Assembly (NCBI GenBank): GCA_024279425.1
Contig: JAJRRO010000074.1
Coordinates: forward strand, 248,001 to 312,000
Length of the DNA: 64,000 bases
Direction: 5' to 3'
DNA from: Bacteroidota bacterium
GTDB taxonomy: Bacteria > Bacteroidota > Bacteroidia > Flavobacteriales > Flavobacteriaceae
Below the pieces are notes generated by a model, which was given only the letters and a program-made list of their open reading frames with translations, made no database searches and was not told where the DNA came from. Position 1 is the stretch's first letter; every line of letters begins with the position of its first letter. This document shows positions 36,695 to 44,948 of the stretch, in pieces. The position numbers were made by a program, and so were the translations under genes.

Positions 36695-37741
36695 TTATTT
36701 TTCTTGATAATCCAATAATATCCCTTCACTGATCCATTTGGCAAGAGCTTGCCTATTATCAGGGTCCAATATTCTTCGTTGATCCTTTTTGTTTCTAATA
36801 TTGCCAATTTCAATGTACGCCATTGCGGGTAAGGTCTGCTTTACAAGGTATAGGTTCCTATTTCCAAGCGTTCCGGAATATTCTCGATTAGGTTGGTACT
36901 TTTTGTATTTTTTCTTGAACGTATCATGAATGCTTTCGGCAAGTTTTTTGCCACTTTTACTTTTTTCATGGTGATAGAAAAACACATCGATGTTCTGGCT
37001 CTTGCTACGACTATCTACATGGGTAACGATTAGCCGTTGATGTTGGCCTTTGTGCTTTTCATACAGCTCGTTCACTATATCCACACGTTGTTTCAAACGG
37101 GCCAATTGAACCAAGGGAATGGCTTTATCCGGGTAGGCAATCTCATCTTTATCCATTTTTAGTAGGTTCCCATCACGGATTCCATCATCTTCATCCCTAA
37201 TAATGACATATACCAGGGCCCCGTGTGAAATCAACTCCCTGGCCAACCGCAAGGTAATATCATAAGCATACTCATCCTCAGAAATAATATGTCCGTTATA
37301 TTGGGTTATTGCCCCAGGGTCGGGACCACCGTGACCAGATATCAAGTAATACACGGTTTCTTTTAAGCGTGAACTTTTGGCCGTTACTTCTGCATATTTT
37401 TTACCGAATATTGGGTACAATGTGCCCTTGGTCAATTTTAACTCCCCATCCTTGACCTGACGAATTGCCGCAAGGGAGTCCGACCCCGGCAACAAATAAC
37501 TACGTCCTTGGTATAAATGAACACCATCCCTAAGGTTTTCCTGATTAAGGGTTACAAAATCATTGAAAGATTTAGAGGGATCCAACCCTTGTCTACGAAG
37601 TAGGGAATATATGCCATCGCCTTTTTCCGCCTTGACCGAAATATATGAATTCTGGGCCGTAGCCAACGAAGCGGCCAATACTAGAAGAATAAATATTTTG
37701 TTTTTACCTTTCAAATGATGCCTTTTACTAATTATCGTCAA
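36695..37741 (-). CDS. N-acetylmuramoyl-L-alanine amidase (Amidase_3) with LysM-like N-terminus
   Basis: Exported zinc amidase that cuts stem peptides from muramic acid, typically during cell separation. After a signal peptide (to about residue 30) comes a LysM-like module (34-86), then the Amidase_3 domain with zinc ligands His 137 (SGHGGPDPGA), Glu about 157 and His 241 (VTHVDSR), and catalytic Glu 311 (AYIEIGN). No ATG is available: TTG at 37741, overlapping the upstream gene, or TTG at 37714 are the candidates. It is paired with a related but catalytically dead copy. Confidence 0.88.
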   Translation of the reverse strand: MTIISKRHHLKGKNKIFILLVLAASLATAQNSYISVKAEKGDGIYSLLRRQGLDPSKSFNDFVTLNQENLRDGVHLYQGRSYLLPGSDSLAAIRQVKDGELKLTKGTLYPIFGKKYAEVTAKSSRLKETVYYLISGHGGPDPGAITQYNGHIISEDEYAYDITLRLARELISHGALVYVIIRDEDDGIRDGNLLKMDKDEIAYPDKAIPLVQLARLKQRVDIVNELYEKHKGQHQRLIVTHVDSRSKSQNIDVFFYHHEKSKSGKKLAESIHDTFKKKYKKYQPNREYSGTLGNRNLYLVKQTLPAMAYIEIGNIRNKKDQRRILDPDNRQALAKWISEGILLDYQEK

Positions 37742-38645
37742 ACTTCAGCGTTGAATAATCGGATAAAATCCCACTGGTAATCAGGTCGGCTATATTTCTT
37801 TTATTTGAGGAAACTTTTAGGGTTTTCACAGTATTATCACTATTTCTACCCATCTCAATAAATGTAATAGTCGGAAGAATATTTTTGGCAAATGAAACCT
37901 CTTTAAAGTCAGTGAATATTTGGGAATACTCTTGAATAGATTTATGTTTAACTGCGTTTCCACCAAGTACCTTTAAAATATTATTTGCCATTTTCTTTCC
38001 TTCCTTGCTCTCTGCATAATGATGAACTGTGACCTCAGTTTTGGATTTGGTCAAATCATCATCAGCCTTAATGACCAATAATCTTTGATAGGCTCCATTA
38101 TGCCTTAAATATCGCTTGTTCACCAAACTCGACAAGTCTATTAAATTCAAGGAATCATTCAGGGAATTATCCAATACATAAACCCTTGCACTATGTTCCA
38201 ACAATTTTCTTGCCATTCTCCGGGCAATCTCATTTTTTAGTTTGTTTGGACGTATTTTACCAGAGTCATTTGTAATTAAATAATAGACGGTATTTTGTAG
38301 TGTGCTATCCTCCATTTTTAATGAAGCCAATTCACCCTTAAAAATTGCGGTTTCATCTCCACTCGGTAATTGAATATTCCTCCCCATGTTTTTAAAGGAG
38401 TCCGGGGCGTAAGGAATTCGATATTTTTCACCAATGATCAAATGGCTACCGTTTTTAATCTTCTCCTCATTTAATTCAATGAACTTCGAATAATACTTTA
38501 CAATATCGATACCTTGATTTCGTAAAACCGAAAAAATTCCATCTCCATTTTTAGCTGTTACAGTCAGCAATGAGTCTTGGGCAGGCATATTGCAAAAAAT
38601 CAGCAATACAAATATCGAAATCAGATGTTTTCTTTGAAAATTCAC
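37728..38645 (-). CDS. Amidase-like protein lacking the zinc ligands (pseudo-amidase)
   Basis: A 305-residue paralogue of the downstream amidase with the same plan: signal peptide (FCNMPAQ), LysM-like module (TAKNGDGIFSVLRNQGI) and an Amidase_3-like domain. Where the partner has SGHGGPDPGA this protein has TNDSGKIRP, and where the partner has VTHVDS it has VIKADDD, so both zinc histidines are gone. The C-terminal ITFIEMGRN keeps the Glu. The open frame is complete, which suggests a maintained non-catalytic role, such as a regulator or binding partner. The stop overlaps the amidase start by 14 bases. Confidence 0.8.
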   Translation of the reverse strand: MNFQRKHLISIFVLLIFCNMPAQDSLLTVTAKNGDGIFSVLRNQGIDIVKYYSKFIELNEEKIKNGSHLIIGEKYRIPYAPDSFKNMGRNIQLPSGDETAIFKGELASLKMEDSTLQNTVYYLITNDSGKIRPNKLKNEIARRMARKLLEHSARVYVLDNSLNDSLNLIDLSSLVNKRYLRHNGAYQRLLVIKADDDLTKSKTEVTVHHYAESKEGKKMANNILKVLGGNAVKHKSIQEYSQIFTDFKEVSFAKNILPTITFIEMGRNSDNTVKTLKVSSNKRNIADLITSGILSDYSTLKFDDN

Positions 38646-38671
38646 TGGTTAATGTGTTTATACAAAGTTTA

Positions 38672-39934
38672 TCAAAAATACTGGCCAATTCCAAATACAA
38701 TTCCACGCGAGGGGTTCTTGGTAATTCCATGGCCATAATCAATTCTAAAAATAGCATTGAAAATTCGTTTATGGATCAATCTCAACCCTACACCAGGATA
38801 GACCCTTAGGTTTTTATGGTCTCCAAAATCACTAAAATCTCCGCCTGCATTTCGCCAGGACCCCCCATCAACGAACAGGTTTCCTTGTAAGACGAACCAT
38901 TTTTTGTCAACGATAGTGTGTCTGTATTCGGTGTTGAAAACAATGGCGGCTGTACCCCTATCGATGGTATTTCCTACGCCTCTAATATTCAAATTGTTAT
39001 CCACCGAAAACGGGGCAAAAGGAGTTTTCATATTACTGGCCAGACCCAATCGCAAGCGGTTCGCCCAATTTCCATTGGTTCCCAATCTTTTATAAAAAAT
39101 GAAATCATTAAAGCCTATCAAAAATTTCGGGAGGTTATCGTCTGTACTCCCCACGTATTGAAAATTGAGAGTGCTCCTAAATCCGTTCAGATATTGATAG
39201 TGGTACTCTATATCCTCAAAACCATAAATGAGTTTAATCAAATGCTTATCAACATTCAACTTCTGCGGAATATCAGATTGAGTTGCCCCTGAAAGGTATT
39301 CGTAGTCTTCCGTGAACAGGCTAAAACCAAGCTCCACTCTATTTTTAAAGTTGATCTCATAAAGCCCCATGACCTCCAAACCATTATTCCCATACTTATA
39401 ATCTGCTGTGGTATTGTTGAAGAAAATAGGCTCTTGCGTAGCAAAATCATTGTAGCTCACTGACAGGCCAAGATTTTTCGAAAAGAGATATGGTGCCCTT
39501 AGATTTAAACCATAGGAATTAAATACGTCATATTGATAAAAACCTCCCAAAGTTATGCCCTTTCCCAACAAATTAAATTCCTGAAGGCCTATTCTAAAGG
39601 CAAAATCATCGTTGGACGAACTGAAAAGGTTAGCAAAGGGAATCAAGGTAAAGTTCTCCTCGATATTGATGATAACATCGTAACTACCCAAATCAGTTTT
39701 AAAGGTTTGATAGTAGGCGTGGGAAACAGATGGAAGTCTTTTAAGCCGTACAATATCCTCCTCGAGTACTAAAGAGTCTAAAACGACTCCCGGCCCCGAG
39801 TTAATCAACTTTTTAATAAATGGGGTACGGATTCTTTTGGTGCCCTTTATTTTGACATCTGCAATGATAGACTGTTGTGCAGCTACAAATGAAAAAATAA
39901 AGAATATAATAAACGATACATACGTCTTTATCAT
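38672..39934 (-). CDS. BamA/TamA-like outer-membrane protein (short Omp85 family)
   Basis: A 420-residue protein with a signal peptide (to VAAQ), one or two POTRA-like segments (IADVKIKGTKRIRTPFIKKLI and following, about 20-110) and a β-barrel whose end has VYPGVGLRLIHKR, FRIDYGHG and GIVFGIGQYF, the terminal strand typical of outer-membrane proteins. It is much shorter than BamA and probably has one or two POTRA domains only. It may insert or export an envelope component. It precedes the two amidase genes in the same direction. Confidence 0.8.
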   Translation of the reverse strand: MIKTYVSFIIFFIFSFVAAQQSIIADVKIKGTKRIRTPFIKKLINSGPGVVLDSLVLEEDIVRLKRLPSVSHAYYQTFKTDLGSYDVIINIEENFTLIPFANLFSSSNDDFAFRIGLQEFNLLGKGITLGGFYQYDVFNSYGLNLRAPYLFSKNLGLSVSYNDFATQEPIFFNNTTADYKYGNNGLEVMGLYEINFKNRVELGFSLFTEDYEYLSGATQSDIPQKLNVDKHLIKLIYGFEDIEYHYQYLNGFRSTLNFQYVGSTDDNLPKFLIGFNDFIFYKRLGTNGNWANRLRLGLASNMKTPFAPFSVDNNLNIRGVGNTIDRGTAAIVFNTEYRHTIVDKKWFVLQGNLFVDGGSWRNAGGDFSDFGDHKNLRVYPGVGLRLIHKRIFNAIFRIDYGHGITKNPSRGIVFGIGQYF

Positions 39935-40012
39935 AGCAAGCCAAAAACCTTATACCCCAAAGATAAGTCTAAGATATTACAAAGAGGTCACGAAACAACA
40001 ATGATGTTCATA

Positions 40013-40738
40013 CTATTTCAATTCAAAATCCACAACCGAAAATTGATTTACCCAATTGTCCTCACTTACACCCATCAGGGTAAAGCTATAATTCGTGTTA
40101 TTCATTAAACTTGGTGGGGCGTTCTTGGTGATATTCAAAACCACGTTGCCCAATTCATAATAAGTAAACATCCTTTCAAAAGTGTAGGTGCCAGAAAGTA
40201 AATTATCTTGGGCATTGGAAACTATTTGAAAATATATTTTAGTATCATCATATAGACCGTCGTCCCATGAAAAAACTGGCATATTCAAGGAAGTATCAAT
40301 ACTTATATTCTGAGGCAAATACTGAGTTGGCTTTGATTTATGCTTCAAATGAATGGGGTTGCTCAAATGCGTCTTCCCATCTTCTTCAAACGCAACAATT
40401 ACCCATTTTTCAGCTTGGGCATCTACTTCGAACTTTTTTAGATAACCGTTAAAAATATCGAACAGAGAATAATCTACAAAAGAGTAATTATTAAAATCGT
40501 TCTTATCGACAAAGTTGTTCTCCGTTTCAAAATATTGGATATTGACCGCTCCATTTCTGGGATATAAAAAAACGCTTACCAAATTATCGTTCTCATTACT
40601 GGCAGCGCAGGCAATAACATTATCCAAGACAATTTCCCTTTCACCCAGAAGGCTTTCCAGAGTGTTTTCGTTCTTGATTCCATCAGTTGAACAACCTAGG
40701 AATGAACAAATAACAATAAGGAAACCAAACCGAAACAT
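40013..40738 (-). CDS. Putative lipoprotein, unknown function
   Basis: From the ATG at 40738 the product has 241 residues with a lipoprotein signal (IVICSFLGCSTDG, Cys 14). The rest is β-rich with an Ig-like or fibronectin-like look (HLSNPIHLKHK, SIDTSLNMPVFSWDDG, YFQIVSNAQ). I do not recognise the family. Its start lies just after the stop of the GH113-like gene, so they are probably co-translated. Confidence 0.7.
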   Translation of the reverse strand: MFRFGFLIVICSFLGCSTDGIKNENTLESLLGEREIVLDNVIACAASNENDNLVSVFLYPRNGAVNIQYFETENNFVDKNDFNNYSFVDYSLFDIFNGYLKKFEVDAQAEKWVIVAFEEDGKTHLSNPIHLKHKSKPTQYLPQNISIDTSLNMPVFSWDDGLYDDTKIYFQIVSNAQDNLLSGTYTFERMFTYYELGNVVLNITKNAPPSLMNNTNYSFTLMGVSEDNWVNQFSVVDFELK

Positions 40739-40739
40739 A

Positions 40740-41741
40740 TTAGTACATCTTATAGAAATCCCGAATAACCTCTTGTGCAGGTTTATTCTGAGGCGTAAAT
40801 CTGTTATCTCCTCCTCCTCCTGCTTGCTCATGGTGTATAAACCATTTCCAAACATACCCCCCTGCAAACCAATCCTCGCTCCAGAATTCCTCAAAGATTG
40901 CTTTTTTGGCATTTGCCTGCCCAACTAAATTCACGTTGTCATCATTTCTATCTACCAACCATGGCTTTTTAGCCGCATAATCCATACTTCGATACCCGTA
41001 TTCAGTAAAAATAATAGGCCTGTCTTTCTCTTCAGAGAGATCATTCATTTTGTTTTTATGCTTTTGCCATCCCAATCGCAATTGTTCAACGGATGGTGTT
41101 CTTTCCTTTGATAAAGGAAAATAAGCATCAATACCTATGAAATCCATATCCTCCCAAAATGTGGTTCTTGAATATTCATCCCAATTTGCCGCATAGGTCA
41201 ATTGTCCTTTATAGACTTCCTTGATTTTCTTGATCAGTTCTTTCCAAAACATCGGTCTATGTACTACAAATTGCTCTAATTCTGTTCCTATGCAAAAAAG
41301 CGTGGTATTTGTTTCCTGGGCCAAAACCGCATAGGCTAATATGAACTTTTCATAAGATATCTCAAGGGATTTCCAATCCGTTTCGGATTTCATTTTCATC
41401 TTACCAGTGAATTCTCCCCGCCAAATCCAAATCTGTGGCTTCAACATCACTTTTATTCCGTTTTTTTGAAGCATTTCAATACATTGTTTGGCCCCACTCT
41501 TTGTCTCACCAAACCATTGTCTTTCTGTATCAAAAATTATATGAGGTGAATTGATTTCACGAATAAACCCATAAGGCATAACTGCCGCATGGTTGGCATG
41601 TACATTCAGTATCTCGTCAACATGATGCTGCCCTACCTTTTCCCTAGAAGCAACAAAGCTGACACCATTTATTTTCTCCTTGACTTGGCTTGTACAGGAA
41701 AACTGCAAAAAACAGATTATCAATAACCCTAGGTTCCTCAT
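40740..41741 (-). CDS. GH113-like TIM-barrel glycoside hydrolase, lipoprotein
   Basis: A 333-residue protein with a lipoprotein-like signal (FLQFSCTS). The TIM barrel shows KVMLKPQIWIW, FCIGTELEQF (candidate acid/base Glu) and IIFTEYGYRSMDY (candidate nucleophile Glu), the layout of GH113-type β-mannanases. A glycine run near the C-terminus (AGGGGDNRF) lies beside the active-site strand. The substrate is uncertain. It is followed by a β-rich lipoprotein and preceded by an outer-membrane-like gene on the same strand. Confidence 0.78.
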   Translation of the reverse strand: MRNLGLLIICFLQFSCTSQVKEKINGVSFVASREKVGQHHVDEILNVHANHAAVMPYGFIREINSPHIIFDTERQWFGETKSGAKQCIEMLQKNGIKVMLKPQIWIWRGEFTGKMKMKSETDWKSLEISYEKFILAYAVLAQETNTTLFCIGTELEQFVVHRPMFWKELIKKIKEVYKGQLTYAANWDEYSRTTFWEDMDFIGIDAYFPLSKERTPSVEQLRLGWQKHKNKMNDLSEEKDRPIIFTEYGYRSMDYAAKKPWLVDRNDDNVNLVGQANAKKAIFEEFWSEDWFAGGYVWKWFIHHEQAGGGGDNRFTPQNKPAQEVIRDFYKMY

Positions 41742-41787
41742 TCATCCTCGATTAAGATTCTAAATGTAAGGCATTTAGAATTACTTA

Positions 41788-42672
41788 CTATAAAATGGCC
41801 CGCAATCCTATGTTAAAAGTTTGGCCTAAACCCGTATTGTTCCCTCTTAAAAAGTTAGTGTAAAGGACCTCGACATTCAAGGCATTTGTTACTTGATACT
41901 TGGCACCACCACCCATCGCAGTATAATCTTGCTTAAAATTATTACCCAAATCCAATCGCTGGGAATGCTGTGCCAAAACCAATAGTGTGAATTTAGAGCT
42001 TGGAAAATAACTCAAAAATAAACCGGGGGCCAAATTTAGGCTGTTGTTGGCAAAGCTATCTCCTGCTTTACCAAAACTCAATTCAGAGTTAAGTTCGGAA
42101 AATAACTGCCACTGATTGCCTGAAAAAGTATGGTCGTAAAAAAAACGATTTTGCCAAACATATCCTTTTTGATCCAAAAACACACCATTTTCTGTCTCAT
42201 TATCCACCAGCGGGATGTGGAACGAACTTTGAATGGAAAAATTACTTGCTGAAGCAAAAGGGACAAATTTCACTGAAGGGGCAATAGAGGTAATCCCAGA
42301 GCGTGCCAAACCTTCCTTTCCATCAAACTTAAAAACATCTAAGGCTTTTCGATCATTTATTACATTACTCCTAATTTCAACAATTGCACCCACGTTCCAC
42401 CTTTTTGTATTGCCCACTCCAGTATACGCCTCAATGGTCGATGTAAAAAAGGTGGCACGAGGAATACGACCAACCTCAAAAGTACTTCTCGTTTCTGTAT
42501 ATAGGTTATTAAACCATTTTAAGTCCCATTGGCCCTTACCAACCAACTTCGATGGGGTATACTGCTGAATATTACTTTGTTGTGGTATGGCTTGCTCATC
42601 ATTCTGGGCTACTGCAGTAAATGATATGAGTACAATAATCAATGACCTTAGAAAATTCTTCGTTGTTTGCAT
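41788..42672 (-). CDS. Outer-membrane β-barrel-like protein, unknown function
   Basis: A 294-residue exported protein (signal to AVAQ) with many alternating β-strand segments (RWNVGAIVEIRSN, FSIQSSFHIPLVD, FLSYFPSSKFTLLVLAQHS, TFNIGLRAIL). It resembles the α-amylase-like outer-membrane channels annotated as hypothetical in Flavobacteriaceae. A TT-rich gap separates it from the DUF547 gene upstream on the same strand. Confidence 0.65.
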   Translation of the reverse strand: MQTTKNFLRSLIIVLISFTAVAQNDEQAIPQQSNIQQYTPSKLVGKGQWDLKWFNNLYTETRSTFEVGRIPRATFFTSTIEAYTGVGNTKRWNVGAIVEIRSNVINDRKALDVFKFDGKEGLARSGITSIAPSVKFVPFASASNFSIQSSFHIPLVDNETENGVFLDQKGYVWQNRFFYDHTFSGNQWQLFSELNSELSFGKAGDSFANNSLNLAPGLFLSYFPSSKFTLLVLAQHSQRLDLGNNFKQDYTAMGGGAKYQVTNALNVEVLYTNFLRGNNTGLGQTFNIGLRAIL

Positions 42673-42693
42673 TTTTTTTTCTTTAGTTGGTTT

Positions 42694-43416
42694 TTAATTT
42701 ATTTCATTTAGGGCCCAATTATACTCATAATAAGAAACCCTCGCTTTTTCAGGTATTTTTTCCGTTCTGTATTTGTTGATATAGTCAACAAGTCTTTGAC
42801 CTCCTTTTGTGAAGTCCTTCTTATACCATTCAAATATTTGTGATATCCTTACTTTGTTCTTGACTACCTGAATAAAATCCGGGTCGTTCAATGCAGATTG
42901 TGTTTGTCGTTCCAATTGGGCATCTAATGACAAGGGCATATAGGCCTTGTTTATAATGGGCGGACATCCAAGACCTGCACAAACAAGTACAAAATGAAAA
43001 CGGGGTTCTCCCGGAAATTCAGCCCTAAGCATTTTATGCTCTATATCATTCAAACTTATGTTCTTACCTCCTATTTCGTGTTTGGAGACATCAAAAAATC
43101 CAGCTATGTCCAACGGTGATTTGATAGGGTAGCTCTCTACGATTCCTTTAATGACCAATAAATTGTATCCGTTGATCCAAAAGGCCTGGTATTCGGCAGA
43201 ATCCTCCTTTGACATTCTAATTTCTTTGACCAAATCAAGCACATTATTGAGCGAAGTAGTATTCTTGACTATCGCTTTGTAATTGACCCTACCATCCTTA
43301 ATGTAGGTACTGAAAAACGCATCGGCCTGTGCAAGGAATTCTTTTTCCTGTCCTTTTACCATGAAAACAGTTAATAAACAAATTAGGCCAACAACAAATC
43401 TTTTAAACATTTGCAT
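42694..43416 (-). CDS. Second DUF547 domain protein
   Basis: A 240-residue exported DUF547 protein (signal to VKGQ) with DGRVNYKAIV, YQAFWINGYNLLVIKGIV, EHKMLRAEFPGEPRFHFVLVCAGLGCPPI, DPDFIQ and FEWYKKDF. The cysteine segment reads VCAGLGCPP instead of NCASFSCP. It is a distant paralogue of the copy at 35.2 kb. It is transcribed away from the FAD oxidoreductase gene across a 175-base gap. Confidence 0.87.
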   Translation of the reverse strand: MQMFKRFVVGLICLLTVFMVKGQEKEFLAQADAFFSTYIKDGRVNYKAIVKNTTSLNNVLDLVKEIRMSKEDSAEYQAFWINGYNLLVIKGIVESYPIKSPLDIAGFFDVSKHEIGGKNISLNDIEHKMLRAEFPGEPRFHFVLVCAGLGCPPIINKAYMPLSLDAQLERQTQSALNDPDFIQVVKNKVRISQIFEWYKKDFTKGGQRLVDYINKYRTEKIPEKARVSYYEYNWALNEIN

Positions 43417-43429
43417 AAAATTTAATCAT

Positions 43430-43437
43430 CAAACGTA
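43430..43437 (-). promoter_or_regulatory. -7 box for the second DUF547 gene
   Basis: TACGTTTG on the minus strand, an exact TAnnTTTG match, 13 bases upstream of the ATG. The plus-strand side of the same divergent gap has only an imperfect TATATTTA box near 43549. Confidence 0.4.
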
Positions 43438-43592
43438 CTTTATGTCGATGTACTTCTGAATGCCTTACATTAGGTTCTCGAATTCAAATTACCCCAAAAG
43501 ATATCACATAATTATAACAGAATTAAAATTCCTTGAAAATTAAGTTCCTATATTTAGTAGCGACATAAGTCCTGACAATCAATAAAAACCAT

Positions 43593-44939
43593 ATGGAACA
43601 CATAGTCATCATAGGCAACGGAATCTCTGGAGTAACCGCAGCTAGACATATTCGAAAGCTTTCTGACAAAAAAATTACGATCATATCTGCGGAAAACGAC
43701 TATTTCTTCTCCCGTACAGCACTTATGTATGTCTATATGGGTCATATGAAGTTCGAGCACACCCAACCCTACGAAGATTGGTTCTGGAAAAAAAATAGGA
43801 TAGAACTCCTTAAAGGTTTTGTTGAAAGTATGAACCATCAGGGGAAAAAACTTCATTTAAAAAGTGCATCTGACGTTGAATACGACAAGTTGATTATTGC
43901 GACAGGTTCAAAGTCAAATAAATTTGGTTGGCCAGGTCAAGATTTAAAGGGCGTTCAAGGCCTTTATTCAAAGCAAGACTTAGAAAACTTGGAAAACTAT
44001 GCCCCGAACAACCAAATTTGCAAGCGTGCCGTCATCGTTGGAGGTGGTTTAATTGGAATTGAACTGGCCGAAATGCTTCGAAGCCGGGAAATTCCAATCA
44101 CTTTCTTGGTCCGGGAAAGTAGTTTTTGGAATGTGGTGTTACCTTCAGGAGAATCTAACTTAATCAACGAACATATTCTGGAACACCATATCGATCTACG
44201 TTTATCCACCAATTTGGTTGAAATAATCGCTGATGAAAACGGTAGGGTCAAAGCGATTACCACCGACACAGGAGAAACCATTGAATGCAATTTTGTCGGA
44301 CTGACTGCGGGCGTATCACCCAATATTGATTTTTTAAGGGAAAGTGATATAGAACTGGGTCGCGGCGTAAAAGTCAATCGTCTGCTGGAAACCAATATCA
44401 AGGATATCTATGCTATTGGGGATTGTGCAGAACAATATGAGGCCATCGGGAGCCGTAGACCTATTGAAGCAGTCTGGTACACTGGCAGAATGATGGGCGA
44501 GACCGTTGCGCAAACCATCTGTGGACGAGAAACCGAATATAAACCTGGACACTGGTTCAATTCGGCCAAATTTCTGGATTTGGAATACCAAACCTATGGT
44601 TGGGTATTCAGCGAGCGGATAAAAAAAGATCATGAAAAGCATTTTCATTGGCGGCATTCTAAAGAGAAAATCTGCATTACAATTGCTTACCACGCTGACA
44701 CCAATGAATTTTTGGGCATTAATACCTTTGGAATACGTATGCGCCATGAAATTTTTAACCGTTGGCTGACCGAAAAGAGACAAGTGGACTATGTAATGGA
44801 ATATTTAAAAGATGCCAATTTTGACCCTGAATTCTATGCACAGTATGAGTCTGAGATTGTGGAACAGTTCAATTCAGAACTCGGAATGCACATTGAACTT
44901 AAAAGAAAAAGTTGGAAACGTATTTTTAAAACAGCATAA
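43593..44939 (+). CDS. FAD-dependent pyridine nucleotide-disulfide-type oxidoreductase
   Basis: A 448-residue flavoprotein: FAD motif IVIIGNGISGV (about 5-15), IIATGSKS, NAD(P) motif VIVGGGLIGIELAE (about 148-161), and the second FAD motif DIYAIGDCAEQYE. The redox CxxxxC pair of glutathione reductases is absent, so it is of the rubredoxin/ferredoxin-reductase subgroup. A C-terminal extension of about 120 residues has no recognised function. It is the first gene of the tight run with a membrane ferredoxin protein 9 bases downstream. Confidence 0.88.
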   Translation: MEHIVIIGNGISGVTAARHIRKLSDKKITIISAENDYFFSRTALMYVYMGHMKFEHTQPYEDWFWKKNRIELLKGFVESMNHQGKKLHLKSASDVEYDKLIIATGSKSNKFGWPGQDLKGVQGLYSKQDLENLENYAPNNQICKRAVIVGGGLIGIELAEMLRSREIPITFLVRESSFWNVVLPSGESNLINEHILEHHIDLRLSTNLVEIIADENGRVKAITTDTGETIECNFVGLTAGVSPNIDFLRESDIELGRGVKVNRLLETNIKDIYAIGDCAEQYEAIGSRRPIEAVWYTGRMMGETVAQTICGRETEYKPGHWFNSAKFLDLEYQTYGWVFSERIKKDHEKHFHWRHSKEKICITIAYHADTNEFLGINTFGIRMRHEIFNRWLTEKRQVDYVMEYLKDANFDPEFYAQYESEIVEQFNSELGMHIELKRKSWKRIFKTA

Positions 44940-44948
44940 GACCAGTAT

